Assembly: GCA_030272155.1 (NCBI GenBank)
Contig: CP126197.1
Location: 4,456,001 to 4,520,000 of the forward strand
Direction of reading: 5' to 3'
Origin: Tetradesmus obliquus
Taxonomy: Eukaryota; Chlorophyta; Chlorophyceae; Sphaeropleales; Scenedesmaceae
Length of the DNA stretch: 64,000 bases
Below the pieces are notes generated by a model. That model did not search any database. It saw nothing but the letters and a program-made list of their open reading frames with translations, and was not told the DNA's origin. Position numbers and translations under genes: made by a program. Numbering within the stretch: position 1 is the first letter of the stretch; each line of letters opens with the position of its first letter. Below are positions 45,261-57,064 of this stretch, in pieces.

Positions 45261-45529
45261 GCCATGTGGGCAAGGCAGTGCTGTCGGAGGGTGAGGGCAG
45301 CCTGGGCGTTGAAACCTGGCAGGTGGCACTCGCACTCGGCGCAACAGCAATTGCACTTGGCTTTGTAGGCAGGTTGGCCAAGCAGGCAGTTGAAGAGGCA
45401 GATAGAGAGGCCTTGCAGGAACAGGAGCAGGAGGCAGCAGCAGCAGCAGCGAAGCAGGCGGCAGAGCAGCAGCAGCTGCTGCCGCAGCCAGGGCAGGTGC
45501 CAGCGCCGGAGCAGACAGACAGCTCGTAG
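43325..45529 (+). CDS. VTT-domain (DedA/TVP38/TMEM64-like) membrane protein
   Basis: Four exons in phase: 43325-43576, 43875-44057, 44375-44591 and 45261-45529, giving 306 aa. Residues ~38-60 are a first hydrophobic segment. Residues ~85-217 form the VTT domain: FGPVPGTIIVSCSATLAATI, then RLSPLLPLAASNYLYGLTS and SYVLGSWLGMLPGTYAYVTA, matching the GxxxG and R..P..P....N motifs. A final membrane segment (VALALGATAIALGFVGRL) and an acidic/Gln tail follow. VTT proteins act in lipid scrambling and membrane traffic. The frame stays open upstream to about 43156 with a Ser/Ala/Arg-rich sequence, so a longer, possibly plastid-targeted N-terminus from an unseen start is possible. Introns 2 and 3 hold copies of exon ends, listed separately. 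Confidence 0.88.
44257..44374 (+). repeat. 118-bp duplicate of VTT exon 3 acceptor region
   Basis: CAG|ATCATGAAGCTGGC occurs at 44257 and at the functional 44375. The spacing (118) is not divisible by three, so the first copy looks like a decoy acceptor. Confidence 0.85.
44592..45096 (+). repeat. Four extra copies of VTT exon 3 end with 5' splice site
   Basis: The segment coding LGSYVLGSWLGMLPGTYAYVT, ending GCAG|GTG, is present in the exon (donor after 44591) and again with donors after 44715, 44843, 44967 and 45096. The spacing is 124-129 bp. The second copy has an internal stop (ACCTAGGCC); the third to fifth remain open. Confidence 0.9.
45214..45258. repeat. (TG)n microsatellite at a 3' splice site
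   Basis: About 22 TG units run directly into the TGCAG acceptor of VTT exon 4 at 45260. Confidence 0.9.
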
Positions 45530-47246
45530 TGAGTCGCAGTTTGCTGTAGCAACTGTAGCTGGAGCGTAGGGGGCTGGTAACCATACAGGCAGGTGTGTGT
45601 CGTGTTCTGGCTTGACAGTGTGAGCACATGTGGTGTACAGCGCAGCTGGGGTATTGAGGCAAGGCGTGGTGTATCTGGCAGCTACCGAACTTGCTGCTGC
45701 ATCGGCAACGGCACTGATCGCGCGTGGTTGCACGAGTTTCATGCTGTGTCTTGACACAAGGTGTCAACAGGCGCGGCATGTCAGCAATCAGAGCAGTGGA
45801 GTCGCGCCTGTTTGCAAACAGCCGTCTTGCTGTCTTCACACGTGCACCCGTATTGCGGTTGGTAGTGCTGCTAGGGTGAGCTTCTGTTGCACCATATGAG
45901 CTTTGTGCAGAACAGCGCAGTGTAGCAGCCAGCAGCCAGCGTCGCCTGGGGCAGATTTCACACTGTGGGTTGATGCAGCCTGTGCCAAGCAGTGGAGGTG
46001 CTGGTTGCTGTGGGCTGCACAGCTGCGGCCTAGCGCCCAGCTTGCAGCATTTTGTGGCTACCTGTTTGCATTCGGGAGCTCCGTGCCAGTTCCTTAAGGG
46101 AACGAGGCTGCGCCGCTGGCGTGCAGGGCATCGTGCAGCTGGTGAGTTGGATACATGTGCTGGTTTGAAACAGCTGTGGTGATGTTGCTGGCGGTGTGCA
46201 GCAGCAGGCAGCGGGCGGCATAGGACGTGCCGGCAGCTTTCACCTGCTGCCACTGCAGCGGGTACGTTACCCATGGTGTGTTGCATAGCTGTTTTGTTCT
46301 GTATCTACAGCAGGCAATGCATGCATCACAAGGAGGTTTTGCAGCTGTTGGCTGCTTTCTTGGTGGTGTGCTGAATGCATCACGTTTGACAGTTGTGCAT
46401 GCACGTGTGACAGCTGTTGATGGGTGGCTCTGATTCGTGCAGAGCAGCTCTCACGCATCTATGTTCGTATTGCTGGGTGTTGCAGTTGCAGTTGACACAG
46501 GTCTGCCTTTTGCTCAGGCGTGCCTTGCTGATAACTGGGAGCTTTGGCTGTACTGCATGCATGCTGATGTGACAGTGCTGGCTGCATCGTTCTTTTGATG
46601 TTATTGTTGTGTGGGATTTGGTGTACGCATGCAGGAATGCGCCCGCAGCTTGACTTTTCGGATGTCATCATGATGACAGGTTTGTTGCGCATGCAGTTGA
46701 TCTGCATGCTATGCTCCTTGTTGGCAGGCCTGGTTGAAAGAGAGCCTGCTTGGAAGAGAGCCCACAGTGCTGCCTTTTTGTGCAAAGCGGCACGCCATGG
46801 CGCATGCTGAACAGGAAGAGTCGCTATCTATCTATTTTGTTTAGGGCTTGCTTCTGGTGGTAGGTGCAGAGGTCGGTGCTTGTCAGCAGCGATTTTGGAA
46901 GCGGTTTTTGGGAGCAGTGGGTATTGCTGTGTGCTGGTGGGTGGGTGTGCTCGGGAACTCTGCTGGGTATGCAGGAGAGAGAGCTGTCGCCATTGCTTGC
47001 AGGAGTCTGCAGAGTTCTGAGGCCAGTGCAACTCTGAATGTGTGCTGTGCTGGTGTAACAGTTCACAGACTTGCAAGCACGTCATTGGCGGTTTCTTGTC
47101 CTGCCAAAAGGCGCTATTGACTGCTGACCCTAGGCTGTAAGCTGAGAGAAGCTGATGCGACCTGCACAGTGTGCTTCCTGCAACTCTATTTAATGCATGG
47201 GACAGGCAGCTGCACCTGGCTGCAAGCCTGCTGCTCCTGCGGCCTT
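45530..47246. other. Intergenic, nothing recognised
   Basis: No coding frame with domain-like features. It separates the VTT gene from the secreted-protein pair. Confidence 0.45.
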
Positions 47247-47357
47247 CTCACCGTGTGAGCAGACGATGACCGACGTTGTCCTGCCACGACTTGAAGACAG
47301 CGAAGGTGCCCAAAAGATGGTCCAGCGCTGATGACAAGTGCCGTATCCGTATAAAAG
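47247..47357 (+). promoter_or_regulatory. Promoter of first secreted paralogue
   Basis: TATAAAAG at 47350-47357 lies about 120 bases before the ATG. About 100 bases further upstream is CTCACCGTGTGAGCAG with a partial inverted repeat, then ACGATGACCG and CTGCCACG. The same blocks in the same order precede the second paralogue. Confidence 0.65.
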
Positions 47358-47475
47358 CTCGGTGCTGCACCGTAATATGCAGATTTGTCGTGATGATGCG
47401 GCCTGTGCAGCGATTTCGATCAGCCATCTTTGCAGTCCGGAGTTGTTAAAACAGCAGCCCTGCTTTTGTTGTCAC

Positions 47476-48147
47476 ATGGCTTTATCCAGCGCCTTGAAGG
47501 GGCGTGCAGGGCCATTGATGCTGCCCGTGCTATTGCTGTTTGTGCTGGCTGCAGCTGCAGCAGCAGCACCGCCCGGCCCACCTGACCTCGACCTTGCAAA
47601 ATGGAACCAAGCATACAAGATCACAGTCGCCAACATCACTAGACAACAGATGATCATGTGAGTATCGGCAGTCCAAGACACCTGTGGCAGTCCAGAGTTT
47701 GTTGTGTTGCACCTGATGGCAACCGCCATCATATATGCGTTTGTGCTGCCGTGTGTGCGGGCTGCAGCAGATGCATGCGGGCGGCAGCAGCCGAAAGCGT
47801 GTGGCCTGCTTGCTGCATCAGCTCAATTGCAGTTCAAATGTCAGTGACAGCCTGCAAGCGCTGCTCCTTCCTGTTCTCCTGTGTCTCTCTGTTTGTCCAA
47901 ACAGAAGAAGATTGAACTGCAGGGATTGCACCATCAATCCATCAAGCCAGCTGACTCCTGCACAGCGTCACATGCAGCAGGGTCTCTTGGCGACACCCTT
48001 GTGCTGTCCGGCAACACCTGGCAGGGCACGCTGCCCTCAGGCTGGTGTAACATGTAAAAAGTGAGCCCCTCTTCCCTGCATCTTGCAGTGCTGCTGCCTT
48101 GTTCTGGCAACAGATGTGTTGGTGCCCCCCGCTGCCGGTGCCGTTTT

Positions 48148-48191
<44 letters not shown>

Positions 48192-49232
48192 GCCGCTTTT
48201 GCTGCTGCCAACACCATCAGGATGCCATCAAGGGCTGCCTGTACAGAGCAGGGCTTTGACAACCCCACGGCTGCAAAGTTTGAGCACTGCATCTTCAAGA
48301 AGCATGACAACGGCACGTTGACAGCCTGGAGGAAACTGCCAGGTGGGCAAGGCTTTTTTTACAATAGAGCTCTCAGGCCTTTACCAGGCCTGTCCTTGTC
48401 CTCCTCCATATTGCGCAGCGCGGAAGAGCATAGGCCCAAGCAGGCTCGCCTGCTTCTAATTCGTAGGACTGCTATCTTGCAATTTGTGGGCAAGGCTGGC
48501 AGCTCCCTGGCCTCACCACTCACCATACGGAACATACATTTGCCATAATAATAATAAAAAACAAGAGCTGATCAGCTTGGGAGCAGTGTTGTGTAGCTAC
48601 TGAGCATCAGCTAGACTAGGCAGCCTGGAGGTGCACACCAACTGTGCACTTTTCAGAGGCAGCAGGTTGGCCCAAATGACACGTTGGTCTAAAGGCCCTG
48701 CTGTGGTTGCCGCTGCACAGGCGATCGCCGCCAGTACGCCAACTGCCTCTGCTACGCCTTGGATACTTTTAAGGGCGGCAAGTGCAACCCAGGCACTGCT
48801 AACGGCACCGACAGAATAATTGCTCGAGATGATACTAAGGTCACATGTGCCCTGATGAAGCAAGCCCTGGTGGCTGATGGGGCGAAGCCTGTGTCACGTG
48901 ACGAGGCACTGAAGCAGCAGCCAAGAAAGGGCCACTACATTGCAGTCATGGTGAGCTGACATCAATAGCAACTGCCTGGATTTAGGTGTGACACACCAGC
49001 ACTGCTGAGCATGATGTTCATCTTGCACTGAGGCTTGTTGAACAGCGTGGTATCAGCGGCTGGTCATTCAGCACTGTGATCATCATAGTTGTGGCTGCGC
49101 GCTGCAGCAAGCCGCAGACTTTTGTGGCCGATGCAACACACCAATCAAACATATTGAGCACAAGGATGGCTTCTCAATGCTGTTGAAGCTAGCGCCAACG
49201 TGTTCCCATATGCACCTCTGCTGCTGCACTGC

Positions 49233-49282
<50 letters not shown>

Positions 49283-49787
49283 ACAGGTGAGCACCGACGG
49301 CTGCAACCCCTACCACTGCTGGGAGAATGACTATCATGCTGCCCGCAAGGACAGCAACGGGCTCTGGAGCTGGAAGGAACCAGGGGGCCCTGCCAGCAAC
49401 AAAGACCTGTTTGGAAACCTCATCAAAGACCCAGAGGCACCAAACATCACGGTGCATTACGACGTCTTTTGTGGCTACTACCACGTTGTACCGAGTGAGA
49501 TGACAATTAGTTCGGAGGCAGGCAAGTGGGACATGTCTGTCAATGAAACGGTGGAGTTTTGGTCGGCTGCATTTCCTGGTGCATCGGTATGGGCTCAGCC
49601 GCTGCCATACAATGAAACAACAGATGGTGCATTTGACTACAGTGAGCGGCTGATGCAGCAGGACCGGCTGTGGGAGAGCAAGCGGGGCAGCAAGGAATGG
49701 CAGGAGTGGTACAGCACGAAGGGTCCAGATGGCAAGGGCAGCTCAGCCCCTAGCCCTAACAGCTCTGGGCGAAAGCTGTTGATGTGA
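47476..49787 (+). CDS. Secreted Cys-Tyr-Ala-Leu family protein, copy 1 (with His)
   Basis: Four exons in phase: 47476-47657, 48221-48342, 48721-48950 and 49287-49787, giving 344 aa. Residues ~13-33 are a signal peptide (PLMLPVLLLFVLAAAAAAA). The mature part has N-glycosylation-type Asn sites and many Cys. Core motifs are QYANCLCYALDTF, CALMKQALVADGAKPVSRDE, GHYIAVMV, DYHAARKDSNGLWSW and LIKDP, then FCGYYHVVPSEM. The order Cys...His...Asp-Gly-Trp...Asp-Pro recalls an uncharacterised secreted family with a C-Y-A / D-Y-H-x-x-R / N-G-x-W-S pattern, perhaps papain-like. Enzyme activity is not established. It ends SGRKLLM, like its neighbour. Intron 3 ends in a long CTG run before the acceptor. Confidence 0.83.
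49234..49281. repeat. (CTG)n run before acceptor, copy 1 intron 3
   Basis: About 16 CTG triplets fill the polypyrimidine position directly before CTACAG|GTGAGC at 49286. Confidence 0.88.
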
Positions 49788-51026
49788 TCAGTTGCTGTCA
49801 TACACACATCAACACGCGTGTGCCGTGCCTGCTGCCAATAACATTGGACATCGTTGAACAACCATGCATCTGACATGCTTCTGGTGGCATGCATTGTGCT
49901 GATATAGTGTGGCAGCAGCGGCTTTATGGGTGCACGCAGCAAATATATCGGTGGCATCAGGACGGACTGTGTACGATGCAGCTTGGGTTGCTGGCAGCTT
50001 GGGTTGCTGGCAGCGACGAGTCGCGTTGATGCATGGCACATGTGAGGTGTCGTATTTGTTTGGCTGTCTTTGCAAAAATTGGAATGCAAGATGCACGCTG
50101 GGGCCGTCCCTGCAAGCTGTTGAGTCCAAAGTATGCAGCCAGGCTGTAGTGCGTTCTCAGGGCAACTGCTACATAGTACTGTAATGAATAAGAGTAACAG
50201 TTCAATCTGCCAGGCGCCTGCTTCTGTAACACAGTAGCTGTCACTGCTGCAGCGCAAACACATGCCTCGGCGTCTCAGCTGGCCAGCTTTGGTGAATGTG
50301 CTGCCGTGTCCAGATCAGCCAAATGAGCCGTGTTGTCAACCTTGAAACATTGCAAGGTTGCGTAGCTGCGTCACGAAGCATCAGCCGCCTGGCGCATGCC
50401 GCGTTTTACGATTGAGCGACTGCTCAAATTTTGACTTCTGTTGACCAGAAGTTGACAGTGACAGCTGGCACGGCCTCTGTGATTGTTGCGCAATGTAACC
50501 ATCCTGCCGGGCGCATTAGGCGATAGCAGATTGTACAGCGTACAGGAATAACATGAATGCGTAGCAGCTCAGCTGCAGTGCAGCAGCACAGCTGCCGTGC
50601 ATGCAGGAACAGCCTACCAAGACTACTGCAGGGCTGGAAGAGACGAATGTGAGCCTTGGACTGCTGCTGGCAGGTTGCAAGCATGCAAGAAATCCGGCAA
50701 AGCCTGATACAGCAGCAGCGCATGCATATGCATGCATGCAGGTCCTGCACAGCCTGCTGCGCAGCGACATGTTGCAGCCGGCTTTAGCACATGCAGCATA
50801 ACGAGGTTAATGATGGCCGGAACTTTTGTGCTGAGCCGATGTGATTGTCCTGCCCTTCAACCAGCACATGCTGGTTGGACATGCATGTCCGCTGTCTTCG
50901 ACCAAGGCGATCTGTCTTGATGATTACGGGTCTTCTGTTCGTAGATTTTGTCATAAGCTACAAGCAGCTGAAGTGACCCTTTCAAGGTTTGCAACAGCAT
51001 TGATTGCCTCGTGTTCCTGTGGCGTT
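49788..51026. other. Spacer between the paralogous pair
   Basis: No gene recognised. A short tandem repeat (GCAGCTTGGGTTGCTG twice) lies at about 49978-50010. Confidence 0.45.
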
Positions 51027-51142
51027 CTCATCGTGTGAGCAGTTGACGATGTCCGGTGTTTGACTGCCACGTCGACACGACGACGGCGCAGGTGATCAAA
51101 ACAAGGTGGAGCGCTGGTCGCAGCTGCAAAACGTATATAAAG
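51027..51142 (+). promoter_or_regulatory. Promoter of second secreted paralogue
   Basis: TATATAAAG at 51134-51142 is preceded by ~100 bases containing CTCATCGTGTGAGCAG, a TGACGATG block and CTGCCACG. These are the same elements, at nearly the same spacing, as in copy 1. Confidence 0.65.
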
Positions 51143-51295
51143 TCAAGTTGCGCATCGCACTCTGCAGAGATGTAGTGTTGATTCGGCCTGTCGCACCAAT
51201 TCCAGACAGCAGCAACTTGCAGTCAGCAGTGGAATCAGGAGGATCAGCACCTTGCAGCAGGAGGCACATTCACAGCCCCTGCTCCGCCTTCTCCA

Positions 51296-53489
51296 ATGGC
51301 ACCTCACAGAGCCTCAACGAGACATGTAGGGCCACTGCTGCTGCCTGTGCTGTTGATGGTTGCGTTGGCCGCAGCTCAGTGCAGTGCAGCTGCCAATGCC
51401 AGCACAACTGCTGCTGCAGCTGCAGCACCCGGCCCCCCAAAACTAGACTTGGCCAAGTGGAACCAAGCCTACAAGATTACGATTGCTAACGTCACCGAGA
51501 AAGACCTCAATGAGTGAGTGTCAGCTGATGCCAGCAGCTGGTGCCATCTACAGCAGCCCAGGCTACTACAATACTTTTGCTGTAATGCACGTGAACTTGC
51601 AAAGCCTTCACAGACAATTCTGTGCCATGTATCAAGGGCTACTGCAGCAGCATGCTGACCACGTCAGCCAGGGGCATATAGTCTGCTTCTTGTGCTGCGC
51701 TGTTGGCCGGCTCAACAGCCAGCAAGCACTGTCCCAGCTGATCTCCACATTGTGTGCCTTTTGGTTTTTAACCCCTGAAGATCAATCAGCCAGCTGCCTC
51801 CTGCATCATGATAGTGTCACATGCAAGCAGGGCCGGAGTGTAACATTTGGATGATTAGGCGCTGTCAGCAGGTGGCAGACACACTGTCCTCAGGTTCTGC
51901 ACGCCAACTGCAAGGCGTCCAACGGTGCTGCTGCATTGTGCAGCTGCCGCACTGGCTGCTGCTGACACTGCTGCTCCTGCTGCTGCTGCCGCTGCTGCTG
52001 CTGTCATCAGGCACGAAGCACTGTACACCCAGTGGAAGGGTTGTTCTGAGGAGGGCTATGACAAGCCCACTGCCATGAACTTGAGCCGCTCAAGGCCCTG
52101 CTTTGTCAAAAAGCACAACAACGGCACAGTGACAGCCTGGATGAAGCTGCCAGGTTGGCAAGGCTTGCAGACAGCCATGCAAGTCCAACAAAGCAACATT
52201 GTGCCTAGCGTTGCCTTCGAAATCGCAGCTGTTCAGCACAAGAGTTGCACAGTCCCCACATTTTTTCGTGCTCAGCATCCGGTGCTACTTGTCATTCAGA
52301 CTCTCATGTAGGTATGCACGCCAGCTGAATTGGTCAACACCTTGTGCGCCGTTTCCACGTTAGCCACCAAGACGTTGCTGCGGTTGCTGCTGCGCAGGCG
52401 ATCGCCGAGAGCTTGCCAGCTCCTACTGCTATGCCCTGGACATTTTCAAAGGAGGCCGGTGCTTACCTGGCTCTGCCAACGGCACTGATAAGATCATCGG
52501 CAAAAGTGACATCACCTGTGCCCTGATGAAGCAGGCATTGGTGGCTGATGGGGCTAAGCCTGTGTCACGTGATGAGGCACTGAAGCAGCAGCCAAAGAAG
52601 GGCTATTACATTGCAGTCATGGTGAGTGGGTAGTGAAGCAGGTGCCTGGCTGCGGTTGTGATGCTTCGAGGGGGTTTTGTGGTTGTATCTATGTCCTGGC
52701 ACTATTGTTCGTCCGGGGCCAATTATTGCAGTGCAGCTTGCTAAGTGGCACGAGAACAAGTCAAATTAGCCATCATGCTGTTCCCCGGCGGTGCATGCAG
52801 CAGCGGTTGCAGAGCAGTTGGGCTGCTGACGCAACAATCAAACCGAACCTCTGAGCGCAATGACCGGCGCATATTGACTTCAAGGTGCAGTCATTGCGGC
52901 TGATGCTGGCACCATTGCGTTCATTTGCTGCAGTGTTGATTCCGTGCTGCTGCTGCTGCTGCTGCTGCTGCTCCTGCTGCAGGTGGGCACTGACGGCTGC
53001 AGCCCCTACAACTGCTGGGAGGGCGACTACACACTCGCCCGCAAGGACAGCAATGGGCTCTGGAGCTGGAAGAAGCCTAGCGATCCTGCTACAAACAAGG
53101 ACCTGTTTGGCAAGCTCATCAGAGACCCAGCAGCAACAAACGTCACAGTGTACAACGGTGTCTTCTGTGGTTACTATCATGTTGTGCCGAGCGAGATGAC
53201 GATTCTTACCAATGCATCTTCATGGACTGACGTGACTATTGAGCGCAGGGTGGATTATGGGGGTCGGTTGCCGCAGGGGGCAATCGTATGGGCCGAGCCT
53301 CTTCCATACAACGCAACAACAGATGGTGCGTTTGGCGGCATGAGTGCAGCAGAACAGCGGGAAGGCAGGCTGTGGGAGAGCAAGCGGGGTAGTAAGGAGT
53401 GGCAGGAGTGGTACAGCACGAGGGGCCCCAATGGAAAGGGCAGCCCAAGCCCTAGCCCAAGCAGCTCTGGGCGCAAGCTGTTGCTGTGA
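51296..53489 (+). CDS. Secreted Cys-Tyr-Ala-Leu family protein, copy 2 (His lost)
   Basis: Four exons in phase: 51296-51513, 52011-52153, 52398-52621 and 52983-53489, giving 363 aa. Intron positions and phases are identical to copy 1, so this is a tandem duplicate. It has a signal peptide (PLLLPVLLMVALAAA) and then the same core: LASSYCYALDIFKGGRC, CALMKQALVADGAKPVSRDE, GYYIAVMV, DYTLARKDSNGLWSW, LIRDP and FCGYYHVVPSEM. The His of the DYHxxR motif in copy 1 is Thr here. If that His is catalytic this copy is inactive or changed in function. It ends SGRKLLL. Both copies lack membrane segments after the signal peptide, so they are probably extracellular or vacuolar. Confidence 0.83.
52948..52980. 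repeat. (CTG)n run before acceptor, copy 2 intron 3
   Basis: About ten CTG/CTC triplets directly before the CAG acceptor at 52982, in the same place as in the paralogue. Confidence 0.85.
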
Positions 53490-55079
53490 TGTCGCTAGAT
53501 AATACGGAATTAGATTTCTCATTGGCATGCAAGCAACCAGCAAGACATACGAGGCGTAAGCAGACAGCTTTTCAGTAGGTTGATCGAGATTTTGGAAGTT
53601 CTGTTATTTATTCAACTGTGGCTAGGCTGGTGCCATGCCTGTTGTCATATGACGATGATGCATCAACAACAGAAGACAGCAGTTCATCATCATGATCTGC
53701 TGGTAGCATGTGGCTTGCTGATGAGAGTGTGTTATGGACAACATGAATCTGCGCAATTGCATACAACAATGATGACAGCAGTAGTGTGCTGTTTGTGCAG
53801 TGTCGAGCACAGTGAGTTACTTGCACCAGTTGTTGCGGCAGCTGCAGCCTTGCGTGAGCAATAGTATTGGCTGTTGACTTTTGAGGCGTTTTGCTTGATG
53901 CGTTCATGCGGTGCTGATGCAAAACAACACAGCATGCATGTGATGCATGATGCATGACGCGTTTGCTGGTGGCACTTCATAATGCTCAGTTGCTCATGTG
54001 TGTATGGCAGTCAGGCTGTAGTGCAGAAGTAGCTGCTACATGGCCCCTTACACAGAAATGGACACGGCGGATGTGCTGCCTTGTCGAGAGTAGCAGCATA
54101 AGCCGTGTGGCAGGATTCTGCAAGACAGTGACTGCTACAGGAACGATCATGGTGTATGTGCTGCATTCTGCCAGCATGGCAACACATGTCATGCGGCACG
54201 CCTGGCAGATTCAGGCATGCACGCTTTAAAGCCTACGCTGCATCAGGACGAGTTGCAACTCGATTGTAGGCCATCATCATGGTGCAACTGCACATCAACC
54301 TTTGATTCCAAGTTGTGCTGGCTTACGTCTGGTGCATGCAACGTTGTGATGGAACATGAGTTGAAAGAGCTCAGTTTTACTCTAATAATTGGCACGACCT
54401 TTGTTCTGATCTTGCCTCCCGCTATTTGCACGTGGTCAGGCTGAAATGTTCAGCTGCATGCTGCCAGGCTGGTGCACAGAGTGCAGGCACGAAACATGTC
54501 GGCTGCAGGAACGGTGTAAGCGTTTTAGGCAGGGGCAGAGAATCTCTAAAGGACCCTGGACATCATCAAAACATGTGTGCTAATCGCAGCTAATCACAGC
54601 CGATGTGGGCCCTGAACCACCGCTTGCCGATGACAAATGGGGGCATGGCGACACTATAAAGCAGCGAACACCTCCATTTCTCAGTCAGCGGCAGCACACC
54701 AACTTCCACTGCAAACTGCGAAACACAAAGTACTACCCGCGCCTTACTTCCTTGTATCGTCTCTTGCTCAGGTGCTGCTGTCGCTAGTGGAGGCGTGTAT
54801 TCTCCGTTCTGCGCCCGAAATAATAGTAGGGTTGCAAACGACCAAAAAATACAGGGCACGGTGCGCTGTGTCCTGCGCCTCCACGAAGTTTCATCAGAGC
54901 GGGAGGCAGCTTCCCGCCTCTGCATTCGCACTGCTCGGCTGGCTCTGTTTGCTCCACACTTCGCCACAACACCCTTGCCACTTCTCTAGTAATAGTTTAA
55001 GCCGCCGCAGGTTGCAAGCAGGACTCCAGGTATACACGGGACAGCCACCAGCCTGGCTTGGCTGCTGTCAAAGCAGCAG
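53490..55079. other. Intergenic, weak TATA only
   Basis: ACTATAAAGC at about 54652-54661 is TATA-like on the plus strand, but no ATG-led frame follows convincingly. Frames of about 125-148 codons cross 54590-55083 on both strands and resemble nothing known. Confidence 0.35.
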
Positions 55080-56080
55080 GTGAGCTACTGGCCGTGGCCC
55101 TGCTGCCACACTTCATGTTGGTCGTGTTTTGTGTCCGTCCAGGGCTTGCAGACGGTTGTTGAGCTCAGCAGCTGCGGGTACGCCCTTGTGGCACTTTCTG
55201 TGGCTACCGTAGGGCCTTCATCACCAAGCTGCAGGTGGCGCTCTGCTTACACAAGCACACGTCCCCGATATCACAGGATTGACAGTGGCACTTCAACTAC
55301 AAATGGATGGTGCAGCTGGCAGTGCTGCAGTAAGTGCCGCAACAGCTGCTGTCACCTGCAACATGTCCTCTAGAAAAAGTAGCAGCCAGTCTGCTGGCCC
55401 ACGACTTGCCAGCCAGCTTTGCGAACACAATGATAAGCCAGCTGATGCCTTCGCCACTGCTGCAGCATCCTTGAACTGCCTACACACTACATGGTTCCGC
55501 AAGGGGCAGCACACACATGCATGTGTATGCTTATATGCTCTGCTTGCGAGGCGGGCGGTCCTCATGACTACACAAAGGATACCGTATCCTCAACGCCAGC
55601 GAATTGCGCCACATCCACAAGCCAACAGCCTAGCAGGCCTGCTCAGCTGAGCAAGCTGGTAGCGGCGTGACAGACAGGAGTAGTTTAGCTGGCTCAGCCC
55701 AGGTGTGCATGTTGGCCAATGCAGGCTGTACCATGTGACCCATTGCTGCGGGCTGAACCCAGCAGACTAGCGCTGTGCATTTGCTTGACGGGCGCACTAC
55801 AGCAGAGAAACCAAGCTGCATGCAGCACACGCAGCAGTTGTTCTCTGGCTGCCTGGCTGCATGGGTCAAACACAACAGGGGCCCAACGATGCCAGCAAGC
55901 TACAGCTTGCCGTGGATGCAAGACACTGCGCGCAAATGCAGGCGACTCGCCCTGCAACCGCCGCACACAGTGCAAGCAGCACCTCTGCGCTGGCTGTGCC
56001 GTGCAAGGCAGTCACAGCTGCTGCCTGCCTTGCCGACCGACTTGCAACAGCGTTCACAAAGGTACAAACACCCCGTCACA
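55080..56080. other. Unrecognised spliced gene candidate, strand unresolved
   Basis: On the minus strand three pieces with good splice borders read QAAREQLLRVLHAAWFLCC (about 55880-55735), then SWLASRGPADWLLLFLEDML (about 55478-55356), then LGDEGPTVATESATRAYPQ to a stop at 55089-55087. On the plus strand WHFNYKWMVQLAVL (about 55289-55330, GTAAGT donor) and LLAHDLPASFANTMISQLM overlap the same DNA. A minus gene would sit just behind SPF30 in the same direction. I favour minus slightly, but composition alone cannot decide and no domain is recognised. Confidence 0.25.
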
Positions 56081-56187
56081 ACCCTGCTTGGAGGCTTCAC
56101 ACAGCGCAAGCGCAAATCCACGGACCACTTGTCGTAGCCACTACGACCTCATGCCCCTTGTGTCATCTTGTCACCGCGGTATAACAG

Positions 56188-57014
56188 TTACTCCACCTGG
56201 AACTCGTGGCGTGCCGCCTTTTTGTATTCGGTCACACCCTTGCCCGAGCCGATGACACCCACCTTGCCGTTGTCTGGCACCTTGAACATGCTCTCCTTCT
56301 TGCGCCCAGTGAAGTAGCCTGGTGGCAAAGGTTCGGCGGCAGCAGCAGCAGCAGCAGCAGCAGCAACACAGAAAGGTCAGCAGAGCCAGCATCCTTACAT
56401 CACCGGCAGCGGCGGCTTCACCTACCATTGCCGCTTGACGGTGCGTTGAGCGCGTGCGCCTAGCAGCCGAAGCGCGTGGCCAGGTCAACATTGCAGCGCT
56501 GGCACCTCCCCCAGGGACAGTTCAGGCATGCAAGCAGCCTTCTGCGAAGCAGCCGCACCTGTGTTGAGCTTGTGCCTCCCTTTCCCTCGAGCAGCCTCCG
56601 CCGCACACGCTGTCACACAAGGCATGCAAGTGCTCAGTAAGTGCTTAACAATAGGCGCAGCAGCCGCACCTGTCTTGGGCTTGCCGCCCTTGCCCTTCAG
56701 GCACAGCACAGGTGACACACTGGAAGTGAACACCTGCAGCACTGGCACCATCATGGCGCAGCTGGGCCAGGCCTAGGCCTATTCTGCTCGAAACTGCCAC
56801 GTCCCATCACATGCCACCATCAGCAGCCGCACCTGTCTTGGGCTTGCCCCCTTTGCCCTTGAGGAAGCTCTGCCAGTTGCTCTGGCGCTCCTTCTGCTTG
56901 ATGTCCATCTCCTGGAAGCGCCGCTTGCTCTTGAAGCTCTTGAGCAGCTTCTTCTTGCGCGCCACGGTCTTCTCGTCGTCAGTGGGCTTGATCTCCAGCC
57001 ACTGCGGGGGCGGC

Positions 57015-57064
<50 letters not shown>

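Noticed and set aside
45198-46286. A 362-codon minus-strand frame across the VTT 3' end
   Set aside because: It is antisense to VTT exon 4 and includes His-Thr runs from the TG microsatellite. It is a shadow frame.
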